A stretch of DNA of 64,000 bases, from contig MNCI01037976.1 of assembly GCA_015680685.1 (NCBI GenBank), positions 382,682 through 446,681 of the forward strand. The letters are read 5' to 3'. Below the pieces are notes generated by a model, which was given only the letters and a program-made list of their open reading frames with translations, ran no database searches and was not told the DNA's origin. This document shows positions 24,640 to 36,969 of this stretch, piece after piece (the first letter of the stretch is position 1; each line of letters starts with the position of its first letter). The translations under genes and the position numbers were made by a program. The DNA comes from Gnetum montanum (taxonomy: Eukaryota > Streptophyta > Gnetopsida > Gnetales > Gnetaceae).

Positions 24640-26487
24640 AGTGCTTTTCATCTTTTTCCTTTACAATTTTTTATCATTTTCCAATTTTTCTATTTTTTTC
24701 TATTTGTCATTCTAATTTTCTTTGTATGTAATCTCACTATTGATCATGTTGTGTATTGAGTTGAGGTTTTTCTCTATGTTGTAGAGTCATAAGGAACTGA
24801 TTATTTAGACATTGGGACCACTATATCCATTTACCCATTCCATTAATAAGAGGTTCTTGCTTTGGTCATAAGGGTAATCTTTTTCATCATCAAAGCTAGT
24901 AATAAATCTATAATCATTATGTCTAAATGGAAGAGTGTAGAGCTAAGGTAGAATGTAAAGGGTGTGACATCAAGGGGATTTGTGAATTCTCTTTAGCTAC
25001 TTCTATATGTTCTATCATGTTGATGAGGTTGTAACCATATCCTTGTAGCTCTAATGAAAAATTGAAGTAAGAGAAACTTTAAATGACACTAAATAAACTT
25101 TTGCAAGTTCCATTGGAAAGACATGTACCCATGCCTAAAGGTTGGTGACTTCTCAAAATCATTAAATAAAATAAAATAACATATAATAAATAATTATGAC
25201 ATAATACACTTCTCCCTTGGACAAAACACCAAGTGATGTAACTCCTTGCAACTTTGGTAATCTTATAGTTGTTTGCTGATGGGATGAAATGATGCAGTGT
25301 CACTTTAAGGTGGTCTAGACTTGGTTTGAAGCTTGGAAAGAAGGACAAATGATTATGTAACCATTAATAAAACACAAGGTTTCATTATGACTATTGTATG
25401 ATACCTCCTATCCAAAATTCTTTGATCCCCTCTATGTTCCATCTCATCTCGTTGCCCAAATGTTCATAACCTATGGTTTTGTGTAACATGGAGTAATTAT
25501 CTCAATTTAGTGGTTTTAACATGTTTGTGTTTTGTTTCATAGGTATGCATTGCATTCAACCCCTCTAGTGCCTATGGACATTATAGGTTGTTTACACAAG
25601 GGCATCATAGGCTAGAGCCTACTTTGGGGAGGATCCACTTGTGTAACGTTTGGTGACTTGCACTTGTTTACTATGCACATACCATTTTTCACGTTCCAAA
25701 AATTCAATTTATTTCATCCTATTATTTCCCTTCTTACAAAATTAATTTGTTCCACAATCAAGCTTTCAACGCCCTTTTTCTTGCTCATTTTCATACTTTT
25801 CACGTTAATGATTTCACCTTATCCTACTTTTAGTGCCTCCAATTAATTTTCCACTTATTTAAAATGAAAAATTTAACTTTCAACCTTCCAATCAAACCTA
25901 GATCTTTATTTTGCATGTTCATTAGCCCCATACAAATTGAAAATTTTCACCTTAACATCAGGTCAAAAGATGTATATATAGTTGACCCCCATGCAACATG
26001 AACTTCATTTCTCTCATTTGCTACTAGGGGAGTTGTTGAAATTTTTCTCTTTAATTATTTGATTTCCATGTCATTTAAATCTATCTTAACCTATAGTATT
26101 CAACTTAGTCATGGGAGGGATGCTTACATGCAAACTTTGCACTTATTTGCTAAAACTTGCTATTACCCAGAAGGTATCATAAGGGTAAGGATGTTAGAAA
26201 ATCTTAGGGATTATAATGTAAAATCACTAATGATAATGCGAGATATCCAATTTTTGTAACCCATGGACCCATAACCATTATTTTAAGCCACAAGTAATGA
26301 AAAAGGAAACAATTGCAATGGGTCATAGAAGAGATAGACACTTTTTTGGGGATTTTTGTTAAAAATTTTCCTAAGCTTGCAATTATATGTATTTTGAGCA
26401 CAATGAAATAAAGTTATGAGTAAGATATAAATTGATTAATGATAATAAAAATAACCTTGTTAACACATGGTTTTTTCTTTATTGCAA
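24640..26487. other. Element A spacer, no recognised gene
   Basis: T-rich intergenic stretch where pol would normally lie. Short frames at 25079-25348 (minus) and 25658-25846 (plus) show no pol motif. This space is too small for a full pol, so the element is probably deleted for pol. Confidence 0.45.
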
Positions 26488-29179
26488 ATGGCCCCAAAAA
26501 TAGGTTCTTAGGGTGAACCCTTGCAGAGAGCCACTAAACGTCCATGTGGTGGTTGTGGCTAGCAAGGAGAATGTGAGAAACATGTTGAAAAGGAGGACCA
26601 ATATTTTAGTATCCATCAAGAGGCCCTTGCTACTGGGAAATTGGCCAAAGGAGAGGTGAAAGAAGTACTAGCCCTCAAATAGGATCAATGTGAGACATTG
26701 ACCCCTGACTACCTTGTTGCCACCTTGAAGAAATCCACATTGGCTTTACTCATTACAGAAATAAACTTTGGTTCACTTATAGAGTTTTCTCTAGAAGTGG
26801 TGCAGATGCAACTCAAAGTGTCGCCATTGTAGGATATCTTGTTTGATAGTGGTGAATGGTACCTAGGCGAAGTCCATCAATTCTAGCATAATAAAGATGA
26901 CTTCACCACTATTAATATTTTTGGGGTGAATGTATCTTACACAATCAAAGACATAGTTGTAGCTCTCAACCTACCTAATGAAGGAGCCAAGGTTGCTCAC
27001 CTATCCACTAGATCTGACCCTAAAACAAAGAAATTATGGTTGAGATGGGCATATGGTAAAGAGGTCAAGTCATATCATGAATTGACTTTGGAAGAGACAA
27101 CCTACTTTAATATTGGGATGTACCACCTATTTCCTAGCAAAGGGCTTAATCAAATTTCAACTTATGTGGCTAGGGGAAGTGCCATTCTAATGGGGAAATT
27201 TGTAGTCAACCTTCCCCAATATTACTTCAAAGAAATCCAACAACGGTTCGAAGAAACAAAGTAAGGGAAAACAACACTTTCATTTCCCTATTTGATCATA
27301 AAGTTATGAAAACATGTTAGAATCTTGGGATATACTAGTGATATCCCTAGGAAGGCTCAACATGCCTTCTTCGTAGAACTCCTAAAAATCATAGCACTAA
27401 GAAAAGATTCTAGTGAGAATAAAGAAGCTAAAAAGGAGGCAGAACCAAGAATAGAAATGCAACAGGAGCCTAAGTAGCATCCAAAAGCATAGGCTCCACC
27501 ACTACCACCACAAGATTATAGACCATCAATGACCCACCTATAGAAAATTGTTGAAACCGTTAGCTAGGGAAGTAGTTATGAGGCCACTCTCTTTTGAGTT
27601 ATGAACAATGCCATATGGCCCACCATATTAGCTAATCCAATGAGGGGAAAGATCTCAATTTAGTTAGGATCCTTTCAAGTCACGATGAAAATTGGAAAAG
27701 GTGTCATAGTCATGGTGCTACAAAACAAAGATGCAGCAGGCGCAATATAGGTGATCACTGATCACATCAAGGAGTCATTCAATGTTTCTATTGTCCCTCC
27801 AACTAATCTAGTAGGAGCTAGAGATGCAAAAATGCTGGTTGGGATCTCAATGACTCCTATGGTGCATGAGGACATGCTTGATCACTTGCTATAGATGGGT
27901 CAAGTGATGACCACTCTATTTGACATCCCTAGAAATGTCACTACAACATAGTCAAACATCATTACCATAAAAGAAAAGTTGGTCATGACAAAGGTTAGGG
28001 TAGAACATGCAGAAGCTGAGGTACAAAGATTATAAGAAGAGTTGGCTAGCCTACATAGTAAATGATGAGATCCTACCCATTTTGTCATAGCAGATGAACT
28101 AGAGCAATTTAGAATAAAGAAGCTCACCAAGCTAGAAAAGGAGAAAGTTCTTATGGAGCGAGAGAAGGAGATGGTGGTTTGGAATGCCTCTACTACAAAT
28201 GTGCAATGTCATGCATATAAAAAGGCACTGACTATTATCCAGGAAGAAAATAAGTACCTTTTCATAGAAAATTCCCAGTTGACCATGGTGGAAAATCAAA
28301 ATAATATCTTAGAAGAGACCATCCACTAGTTGTGAGAATAGTTGGCGAGGGTCAACTAGGATATGAGTTGAGTGGCTTGGAAAAATAGAATCCTCTCCAT
28401 GTAAGAGGTATGCACTATTCATCAAAAGTCAATATTGAAATTAGTGCATGGCAGAATGAGACCATGAAACATGAGAAATTGAAAGAACACTTCCATAACC
28501 AAGTTGGCATGTATAAGGAGATTAATGAAAAAAAAATCAAGATGGCCAAGTCCCATATCAGCTCCTTGGTAGCACAGAATTCTGAATGGTAGGTAATCTT
28601 GAACAGTTATTTCATGGTCGAAGAAGTGGAAGTTAAAAACAAGGACCTACAAATTGAGGATTTGAAGGAGTACATGGCATTGGATAACCTTAGATATGCC
28701 AACTTTTCCATGTTAACAATAGCTCATCCTTGAAGTGAGATAGAGAAACAAGTAACAACCACCTATGCACTTTATGAGAAAGATTTTGCAAATTGAAAAG
28801 ATGCTTTGCAAAAGTTGCAAGTGGAAAACTCATAATTAGAGGTGGTCAAAGATAGTTACAAAGGATAGAAATATGTAGCCTCAAACATAGCTCAGAGATT
28901 GACAGATTATCATGAGCTTAGGAATAAATCTAGGACTTTTGAGGAAGAAAGATAGTAGTTCATAGCATGGTACATAAAGACAAATCAAATGTTTTTACAA
29001 CTACCATATCCTTGGGATGTACTGACACTAGCACACATTGGCATAGTAGCTTAGATGGTGCATGACACAAGGATGAAGGAGAAAAAATTATAGGCCCTAC
29101 TCAATCAGTACAAATTTCAATGGCCTAGCAACAAAGGAAAGCAACTAGTGGAAGGGCGACCAATTCTAAGCACTACATA
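26488..29179 (+). pseudogene. Element A ORF2: plant transposon-like domain plus long coiled coil
   Basis: One reading frame runs from ATG at 26488 to about 28400, then shifts once and continues to a stop at about 29177, roughly 900 codons. It is interrupted by 25 in-frame stops before the shift but only that one frameshift. Residues about 100-280 carry YTIKDIVVALNLPNEG, a W at LWLRWAYGK, then RGSAILMGKFVVNLPQYYF and LSFPYLI. This resembles the putative plant transposon protein domain (PF20167-like) of gypsy elements. A Pro-rich linker (near 27490) follows, then a Glu/Lys/Leu-rich coiled coil from about 27950 to 29100. It ends RPILSTT. Function unknown; homologous to ORF2 of element F. It sits about 200 bp before the polypurine tract. 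Confidence 0.65.
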
Positions 29180-29378
29180 AGCTTCCCAGTCTTGTTTTTA
29201 ACCTTTTTGGTTTTGTTTTGTAATAATGTGTTCCATTTTTGTACTACACCATTGTAGCATGTGAAGAGTCAGTTATTTTATCCATTGGTTGAGTTAGTCA
29301 ATAATCCCATACCTACCCAATATTTTGTCAAAAACTTGTTCCTCATTTTGTTTAACTTGAGGATTAGTTTTCATTCAA

Positions 29379-29389
29379 TTGTGGGGGTA
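29379..29389 (+). other. Polypurine tract of element A
   Basis: TTGTGGGGGTA immediately before the 3' LTR start TGATGAGT. Confidence 0.8.
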
Positions 29390-30273
29390 TGATGAGTCAT
29401 CCTTCTATGAACTTAACATTGGATACATGATGTTAGAGTCTTGACATCATGTACGTGATGTTGGGGCTAATAAGTGATGTTGGATACTCAATGTCACCTC
29501 ATCTACATTTGCCTATAAATACTAAACTTGGATGCCTAGATGAGATAGCAGATAAAACATAGGAAATAGAAAGATAGTTTTAATTTTCATTTTCTTCTCT
29601 TTTAAGTCTATTATTCCTAGTGCATGCCTACAGTGTGATGCTTGTAATTATGTAGCACCTTTGTTTGAGTTTGATTTACTTGGACACATTACATGATTGG
29701 AAATAAAGATTGAGATTACTTCCATCATTGCAGCATACACTTAGATTAATATTTTTGCTTTAATTATTTAATGCTTTCTTTACTTAAACATTTCCATTTA
29801 TTGTTATTTACTATTCATTTCATTAAGTAGAATTTTTATGCCTTAATCATGAGTGTTTAAGTGGAAGTACTTAGTAGCCCAGAGGTGTATCATTTGGCAT
29901 AAATAGTGATGTACACTTGGAAATCCTAGAAGTAGCTCCACAAAGTCCAAGATTTGTATGGATAATTAAGAGTGGATATCATCATCTTAGGCTAATTTAG
30001 ACTTTATTTTCATTATTCATTAGTTAATCAATTTATCTCTTTCTATCATTAGAAGTAGCATAGCGTAGAATTAGAAACCACATCATATACCTCACTTTGG
30101 ACTAAACCATACATGACAAAGCTACCACTAGTCCAAGTGGGAAGATAGTGAACTATGATCAAGGCATAACAATCTAGATGCCAAAACTAGTCCCATTGAT
30201 GGAATTCAATTAGATCATGCGTGAATGCTTGTGATTTGTATGGCTGAGTATAGGGGTACCTCATCACTCATCA
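29390..30273 (+). repeat. 3' LTR of element A (884 bp)
   Basis: Begins TGATGAGTCATCCTTC and ends ACCTCATCACTCATCA. It is colinear with 22051-22932 throughout and keeps the TATAAATA word at 29514-29521. Confidence 0.9.
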
Positions 30274-30278
30274 GAATG
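30274..30278. repeat. Right target-site duplication of element A (GAATG)
   Basis: Exact copy of 22046-22050. Confidence 0.9.
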
Positions 30279-31865
30279 ACTAACCACAACTTCACCATGA
30301 TATATAGTGGATATACCATGATCTCATAATGACTTATGGTGAACCTAAAAATTGCCAAACAAACAGAAATAGAACATGAAATAAAGGATGACATACCATG
30401 ACCCATGATGATCAAACATGGCTTGACCATAACATATGGTTAAATTATTGTATTATAGTTTATTTAAAAATAGAAATTGAAATTGATGTAAGAAATATTA
30501 AGGATGTAACATGACCCCACAATGACTCATGATCTATGATCATAACCTAATCATGACTTGTGATGCAAGTTGGTAGTCATATCATGATCCATGATTAACT
30601 TATGGTTTCATACAGAAACCATAAAATTGATAAAAAATACATGAAATGGATAGAAAAATATTAGCAATAGACAAAGAGCACCAAGAAAAAAAAGGAAATG
30701 CAAGACTTAGCAAGGGAAATAGATCAAAAAAAATATGGAAAAGAGATTGAATGAGACAAAATAATATAAATAGATACAAAACCTTAAAAAATCCACAAAA
30801 AATTTAAAAAATCTATAAATAAAACTCAAAATCTTAGGTCCACTAACCATGCTAAATGTATTGGCAAGAAACTTTAATGATATCTCATAAAAATTATTGA
30901 GTGCATTATCTCATAAAAACCATATTCTATAAATTAGTGAATAACCATAAATATTGCAATAAAACCTATAATGAATAATTGCAAATCATTGTAACCTATT
31001 AATAAAACAAAACCCCTAAAATCCTAAGTAAGAAGTACACAAATCCATAATAATAATATAGCATTATCCAATCCAAAAAAAGTTCATAAAATCCTATAAA
31101 TCTAACTAATGGAAAAGAGGTCAAGATTACTCATTTGGAAATAAGCATAATCCACACAATATTCAAAACATAACTACATATCTATCAATGCCACAATCTA
31201 AATTTAAAAAAACCTCGTACCACCACAAGATCTAAATCTAGTAGCACCTTCCCTTCCAAGAACCAAATGTCAAGGTGGCTAGATAAGTATTTATGTGGAA
31301 TTTATCAAAAACACCCAAAAATCATATACAAAAAAACATAACAATTATGCAAACTAAAATTCATTATAGTAAAACATCCTACAATCTCATGCCTATCATA
31401 CATGTAACTTCTCCATCCTCAACATGCAGTTTTAAATCAATTGTAAGTGAGAATTAACATATGCTAATAAAATTAATAATTATTATAATAAAAAATAAAA
31501 TAAATCTATCTCCTACTCAAAATAACTATAAAATTACATTTTAATGCATGCCATGCCAACAACTCAACCTTTAAGAGAACCTATCCAAAAGCTCATCCAC
31601 CAAGTTAGTACATATCAACTAGATAAAATTCATAAAAGAAAATATCATAAAAAAGACACTAGAGTAGAATAATGCACCAATGTCATAATATTATATAGAG
31701 TATGAAATATTTAAATACATAAAATATTAAATGTAAAATACTAAAAATCTATCTATCATTATGGCCAAAACATACCATGCATTGAGCACCTCCAAGAATT
31801 ATAAATAAAATACTAGGAGAAAGAGAAATACTAACTAGACTATTAAAAAACATGAATTGTTACAT

Positions 31866-31886
31866 TATTAATGCCCCCCTATCTAC
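31866..31886 (-). other. Polypurine tract of element D
   Basis: Minus strand GATAGGGGGGCATTAAT, just before the 3' LTR start TGTAACAATTC. It contains a run of six G. Confidence 0.65.
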
Positions 31887-32799
31887 CTTATGAATCTTCT
31901 TCCTGGAGGATCTTAGGATGGAATGATCTTAAATTAGACTTAAGCTTCCAACTTATTTCTTAATAAATATGATGGCTCCACAAGATCTTCATCATGGAAA
32001 CTACCTTACAACATAACTACCAAAGCATCTAGTGCATAATCCTAATATGACACTTTACATATGAAGAATCACTCTTAAGTTGTACTATAGTATAATAAAA
32101 AAAAATGAGTATGTCTAGGGATGTAATTTTAAGACATGGAGATATAAAAAATATCATGCATGCTTAAAACTTGTGAAGACAAATTCATGTGCTATGCCAT
32201 CTCTGCTATTCACTAAAGAACATTAAAATGTCAAATATAATGATGTGTTAGGTTGTCGTTTGAATGGAGAAGAATTAATACTTTCAGTGGAGAGACATAA
32301 ATGATAATCTTATTACTAATTACAAAATTATATGTCTTCTTCTATAATTTTCATAGCTAGCATAATGGTCCTAAGCTATTATAAGCTACTTGCAAATCTC
32401 ATTGAACTACTCTATCATATATACTACTATGTTTGAACTAATCTACTACCCATTCTTGATCACATTCTAATACAAAGGAGTCTTGCAAAGTCTACCATAC
32501 AAGACCTTATATGACATTACATTTAAACTCACTTGATAATTGATGTTGTAGGTAAACTCTACTACTAATAACATATTATGCTAGCTATTCAAAAACTGCA
32601 AGGAATATAATTCAAGCATGTTTGTAGCATTTAGTTAACCCTCTCAACATACCTATATGTCTACAAATAATAACTTAAACTCAAATTTATCCTAGTACCT
32701 AGGTTATTAATGACCACATACTAAAAGCAAGAAGTAAACTTGGCATTATGAAATAAAATAATTTTTGTAGGAATATCATGTAGCTGAATAATCCTAGAA
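31887..32799 (-). other. Element D 3' internal region, no motif recognised
   Basis: By position this should hold the integrase C-terminus and any chromodomain, but the sequence is too decayed for me to recognise either. Confidence 0.35.
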
Positions 32800-33080
32800 A
32801 TGAATAACAATGTAACATCCTTGATGTTGGCTAAAGTATTCAGAGCTATAAAATAAGCAAACTTGGTCAAAACATCAACAACAATAAGGATAGCATCCTT
32901 TCCACCCCTAGTGAGAGGTAATTAAGTAATGAAATACACACTAATTACCTTTTACTTTCACATTGGAATAATATGAGGGTCTAAGTAACCACTTAGTTAC
33001 TAATGTTTAAGCTTAACCTCCTAGCAAATTAAGAATCTAGCTACAAATTTCTCAACTTACTTCTTCATGCCTAAACATCA
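32800..33080 (-). pseudogene. Element D integrase core remnant
   Basis: Minus-strand frame with stops reads GYLDPHIIPM, then KVISVYFIT, then LPLTRGGKDAILIVVDVLTK and FAYFIALNTLANI. This matches the gypsy integrase segment before and at the start of the core (LxPLPIPxWKWExISMDFI ... DxIxVVVDRLTKSAHFIPV), as in Del/Tekay chromoviruses. The first catalytic Asp of the MDF position is Tyr here (VYF). Integrase would insert cDNA into the genome; this copy is dead. Confidence 0.75.
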
Positions 33081-33389
33081 ATGCACTCTCTTTAGCATCT
33101 TATACATCTTATCACTACAAAGATTCTTTTGAAGCCTACTAACATGAGATTTCTTCAATATATGCTACCTCAAGGAATTAGGAATATAAACTTAATCTTT
33201 ATAATGAAGCAATCAAGCACATCAAATGCTACAAAAGAATCACCATACTACCTAATTTTCTTATACTACTAATCATGCTTCTACTCTAAACAAATCTTAT
33301 CTAACATAACCAAGAGAATTAGTAGTTTGTACAGTTTTACTAGTTGCACAACTCAAGGCATCCATGAAAATGTTTCTTTTTCATATTTG

Positions 33390-33720
33390 ATACTAGATAA
33401 TAAAATCAAAATTGGCCAAGAGCTCAACTCATCTCATATGATGCAGGTTCAATTATGATTAACTCATCAAATACTGCAACCTCTTGTGACTAGTTTAGAT
33501 TGTCAACTACTTACCAAAAACAATAATGTCAAAACTTTTAGACAAACATCATCACTCTTAGATCTAAATCATGTATGGAATTTTATAAAAAAACATAAAT
33601 AGATCTAGTTCCAAATCATTTGTGTTATGGTGGGTCTCATGAGGCTTCAGCTATCATGAGTCATACACTATCACTTTGTCATCTTACATGAAGACACACC
33701 CATAATCCTCTACTAAAATA
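33390..33720 (-). pseudogene. Element D RNase H remnant
   Basis: Minus-strand frame reads LTI-stop-TSHKRLQYLMS, then VELLANFDFII. This matches the gypsy RNase H pattern xxTDHKSLQYLxxQ ... RRWLELLxDYDFxI. The Asp of TDH is Ser here. It lies between RT and integrase, as expected for gypsy order. Confidence 0.6.
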
Positions 33721-33879
33721 TAAATATAAACATTAAATTGTTTACCTAGAGTAGAAAAATAAAAATAGAAGTAAAAATCAATATACTATTAAGCTTATCA
33801 TAAAAAGCCTAACATCATGGGTTCCATAAGAACCCAATATCTTTCCACAACAACTTTGTGAAAGGTAAAGTAATGTAAA

Positions 33880-34540
33880 AGAAGATCTCAATGAACCTCT
33901 TGTAGTAACCTATCAATCCAAGAAAATTTCTAAAAATTCTAACATCCTTAAGAATATTCCAATCCAAAATATTTAATATCTTAGATCCATCTCTATAATA
34001 TCCTCTAAAATAATGTGCCCTAATAATTGGATCTCACAACACCAAAATAAATACTTTAAAGAGTTGACAAATAACTAATGCTCTCAAAGGATCTGAAACA
34101 TATTTTTTAATGCTTCTTATGTAGATCCTATAAAAAACAATATACCAAGATGTTATTAATAAACATAAATAAACTAATCCATGTAAGATTTTATAACAAT
34201 GTTCATGAGATGCATGTATACTATAGAAGCATTATGAGTCCAAAAGGAAGAACTAAAAAATCATAATATCCATACCATGTTCTAAAAATTTTCTTCAAAT
34301 TTCCTCCTATCTAATATGAACTTGGTAATATCCAAACTTCATATCTATCTTTGAGAATATCAGAGATTCTCTCCACTGGTCAAACAAGTTGTCTATGCAT
34401 TGAAAGGAATACTTATTCTTCACCATTACCTCCTTAAGCTATCTACAGTTAATGGACAACTACATTTACCATTGTTCTTCTTAACAAAAAAAATTAGAAG
34501 CATCCTAAGGAGACACACTTAGATGAATTAGACCCTTATC
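33880..34540 (-). pseudogene. Element D reverse transcriptase remnant
   Basis: Minus strand gives LKEVMVKNKYSFQCIDNLFD, then LIFSKIDMKFGYYQ (RT motif A region) at about 34340-34470. LFMFINNILVYC at 34140-34175 is motif C, and its two catalytic Asp codons are both Asn (34149-34160). GHIILEDIIEMD and RMLEFLEIFLD follow near 33900-34010, matching the GHxxSxxGI and FLGL segments. Order and spacing are those of Ty3/gypsy RT. Many stops; inactive. Confidence 0.8.
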
Positions 34541-35199
34541 TAGAAACTTTTAAAGTTGAAACTTTAGTTCATTCAACTCAATAGATGACATTCTATGTGG
34601 AACATTAAAGATAGGTTCAACATTATATTTAAGAGTAATCTCAAACTTAACATTACGTGTTGAGAAAACTAAGAAATATCATATGTAAAACATTAAAAAA
34701 ATCATGAACAATAAGAATCTAATCAATCTAGATGATGAAGAAGAATTTTTGATTAAAATGACAAAGTAGGAATGGTCCTTCCACAACAACCTATGAAAAG
34801 ACCTCGAAGACACTAGGTCCAAACTTATCTTACATTGTTTAGTATGCATAATCACTTAATCAACATTGTTCATCACCAAGGAGAGTATCATACACTAGTA
34901 ATCCAAGTTTTCCTAATAGTAAGATAGCTAATCCATGCGCAAGATAACTTCATATTCTCCTAACCTCATGACATGGATATCACTACACCAAAAGACATCC
35001 TATATTATCAATGGTACAAACTTGAAGACTTGATCCACCATAAGAAAAATACCACTAATAGTACTAATAAAAAACTCTTTATGAAGAGACTAACCCTTCA
35101 AACCAAAATTTTCTACTACTTAGGAATTAGTAAAAAAATGACTAGAAAAAAGATAAAAAAAATCAAAATAATTAGGTTGAAAATCATGGCTATGGACTT
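34541..35199 (-). other. Element D protease/gag junction, no motif recognised
   Basis: Between gag and RT, so the aspartic protease should lie here. I could not find a DTG-like motif in the frames I read. The open frame at 34973-35218 (plus) is Lys/Thr/Ile-rich low complexity on the opposite strand. Confidence 0.3.
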
Positions 35200-36370
35200 C
35201 ATCATGGTATTAGGCTAAGCATTTATTGGCTTATCTATCAAAGTGTAGATATGAGCATGCATCCCCATATCATCATAGTCACCTATAGGTATGTAAACAA
35301 ATAAATAAATTTTACTATTTAAATTCCTTTAATAGTTAAAAATCTTGTGGCCTAGTTGGCTACAATTGTAGCAATTCAAAAAATACTTAGGAATATATTC
35401 AACTCTACCACAAGTATGATAAGTAATGGATACATGGGTGGTTCCATCACCTATGGACTACTGTTGTAGTTACTACTACTACTACTCATCAAAACTGGAA
35501 TCCTAGGCTTACTCAAATCTTTTAAACCTTCTAGAAGAGATTTGACTCTTCTTCTAAGAATGATCATGATATGCTACATATACTAAGTGACTATGCTTCA
35601 AATCCAATACATGAATGCATGATTCTTTATAGATTCATAAGGATCTCTAACAAAATGATTAGCTTTGGCCTTCTCATCTGTATGTATTTATGATACATAT
35701 ATGTTCAACTCTAAGAACTTGTAGCCATACTAAATCACAATTTAAATGCCTTCATAAAGATGATAAAACTTATCTAACTTTACCTTTTCATACTTTGAGG
35801 GATGTAATATACTATAAAATCATTAAGAAAATCACTCCAATGGATATCACAATTTTTTCAATGTCATGCCTTCTCCTAGATAATTCATTAATGGTTAGCA
35901 GACTCCCTAGAATAGGAAATTTCTAGTTACATTTGTTACATAGAAGAGTAACCCATCAACTTGAAAATCTTAATGGCCTCCTCAATAAGGTCATCCTCAT
36001 CTTGAAAGGTAGGCAATCCCAACATATAGAATTTCTTCATAAGCTTGTGCTCCATTGGTTATCTACCATCACCATCACCACCCCCTTAAGAAACGAGTTT
36101 TAATAATGAACTTAAGTTCTTCTCTATATGCTAACAAAGAAATTGAAAAAGATAGTGGTTGATATTTACTTAACTAAAATTTTAATTTGGTATAGGAGTA
36201 TGAGTAATGAACTCTACTTGGGGATCCATCATAGGCTCCTTAATTTAATCAAGAATAGGATCAAATGTTAAAGTTAGGTTTATAGACCTAACATATACCT
36301 TTCTACCATGATCATGTTTACATCTAGCACCTACCATCACTAGAGAAAATACCATGAAATTAGGATATCA
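35200..36370 (-). pseudogene. Element D gag remnant with zinc knuckle
   Basis: The minus strand at 35332-35373 reads CYNCSQLGHKIFNY, a CCHC knuckle whose final Cys is Tyr. It is the common chromovirus gag knuckle. The rest of the region to 36370 is downstream of the primer-binding site and too broken to align further. Confidence 0.6.
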
Positions 36371-36380
36371 GTAAACCTAT

Positions 36381-36393
36381 GCTCTAATACCAA
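36381..36393 (-). other. tRNA-Met primer-binding site of element D
   Basis: Minus strand TTGGTATTAGAGC, one C-to-T step from TTGGTATCAGAGC. It is two bases from the 5' LTR edge. Confidence 0.8.
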
Positions 36394-36395
36394 CT

Positions 36396-36969
36396 TCTAA
36401 CACCCTCCTTTCTAACTTTATGTTGGAGAGCATTACATTGGATAAAAAATCCCTAACAAATGATTGATCATGATTAAAAAATAGAATTAAAACAAAAATT
36501 ACACAACAAAAAAATGAAAATAAACTTATGATGAATTCATACATGAAAGGAAAATAATAAAAAATAAATATCAAAATAAAAAGAAAATTAATATGAATGG
36601 CTAAAAGTACAAAAAAATATGATAAACGTAATGACTAAAAACTAAGTAAAATGAAGAGAGGTAAACATCATAAATCTTAAAAACTTAAAATTTCATAAAT
36701 ATTTAGCATAAATTATAATAATTCTATCCATACATAAACAATAACCTAATACATATTTAATAGAATTCATCTGCACATATCTATAAAATAGTTTCATATA
36801 TCATGAAATAGTAAATTGCTAAACTAGAAAATGACATAAACATAAATCATAAAATCAACAAACCACCAATCATCTCTATAATCAACCTATATTTGATGAA
36901 TTATAAATAAACGAGAGGACCAAAAGCATTAAGTAAGAAGACTATGTGCCTCCTCTAGCAAATTTGAAG
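36396..36969 (-). repeat. 5' LTR of element D, first part
   Basis: TCTAACACCCTCC onward aligns with 20448-21020, including ATTACATTGG, AAAATCCCTAA and GCCTCCTCTAG. It stops at the insertion of element E. Confidence 0.7.

Larger units (their letters stand above)
22051..30273 (+). mobile_element. Element A: complete non-autonomous LTR retrotransposon (8.2 kb)
   Basis: LTRs of 882 and 884 bp with termini TGATGAGT...ACTCATCA, perfect 5-bp target duplication, decayed tRNA-Asp primer-binding site, Ser-rich ORF1, spacer, ORF2 and polypurine tract in order. There is no recognisable protease, RT or integrase in the 6.46 kb internal region. Hand comparison of the LTRs gives 43 differences in the first 200 bp and 16 in 120 bp of a central stretch, mostly transitions. 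The insertion is therefore old or fast-mutating, although its ends remain exact. Confidence 0.9.
20448..31865 (-). repeat. 3' LTR of element D (about 3.2 kb without element A)
   Basis: The left edge TGTAACACCATCC and right edge AATTGTTACA are inverted forms of the LTR termini. Removing element A and one target duplication leaves about 3190 bp. The first 580 bp align with 36396-36969 and the next 170 bp with 49587-49766. The stretches next to element A (21780-22045 and 30279-30640) are rich in CATGA/TCATG words. The 21360 region contains a rare CpG pair (CACCGGGGAC). Confidence 0.65.
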
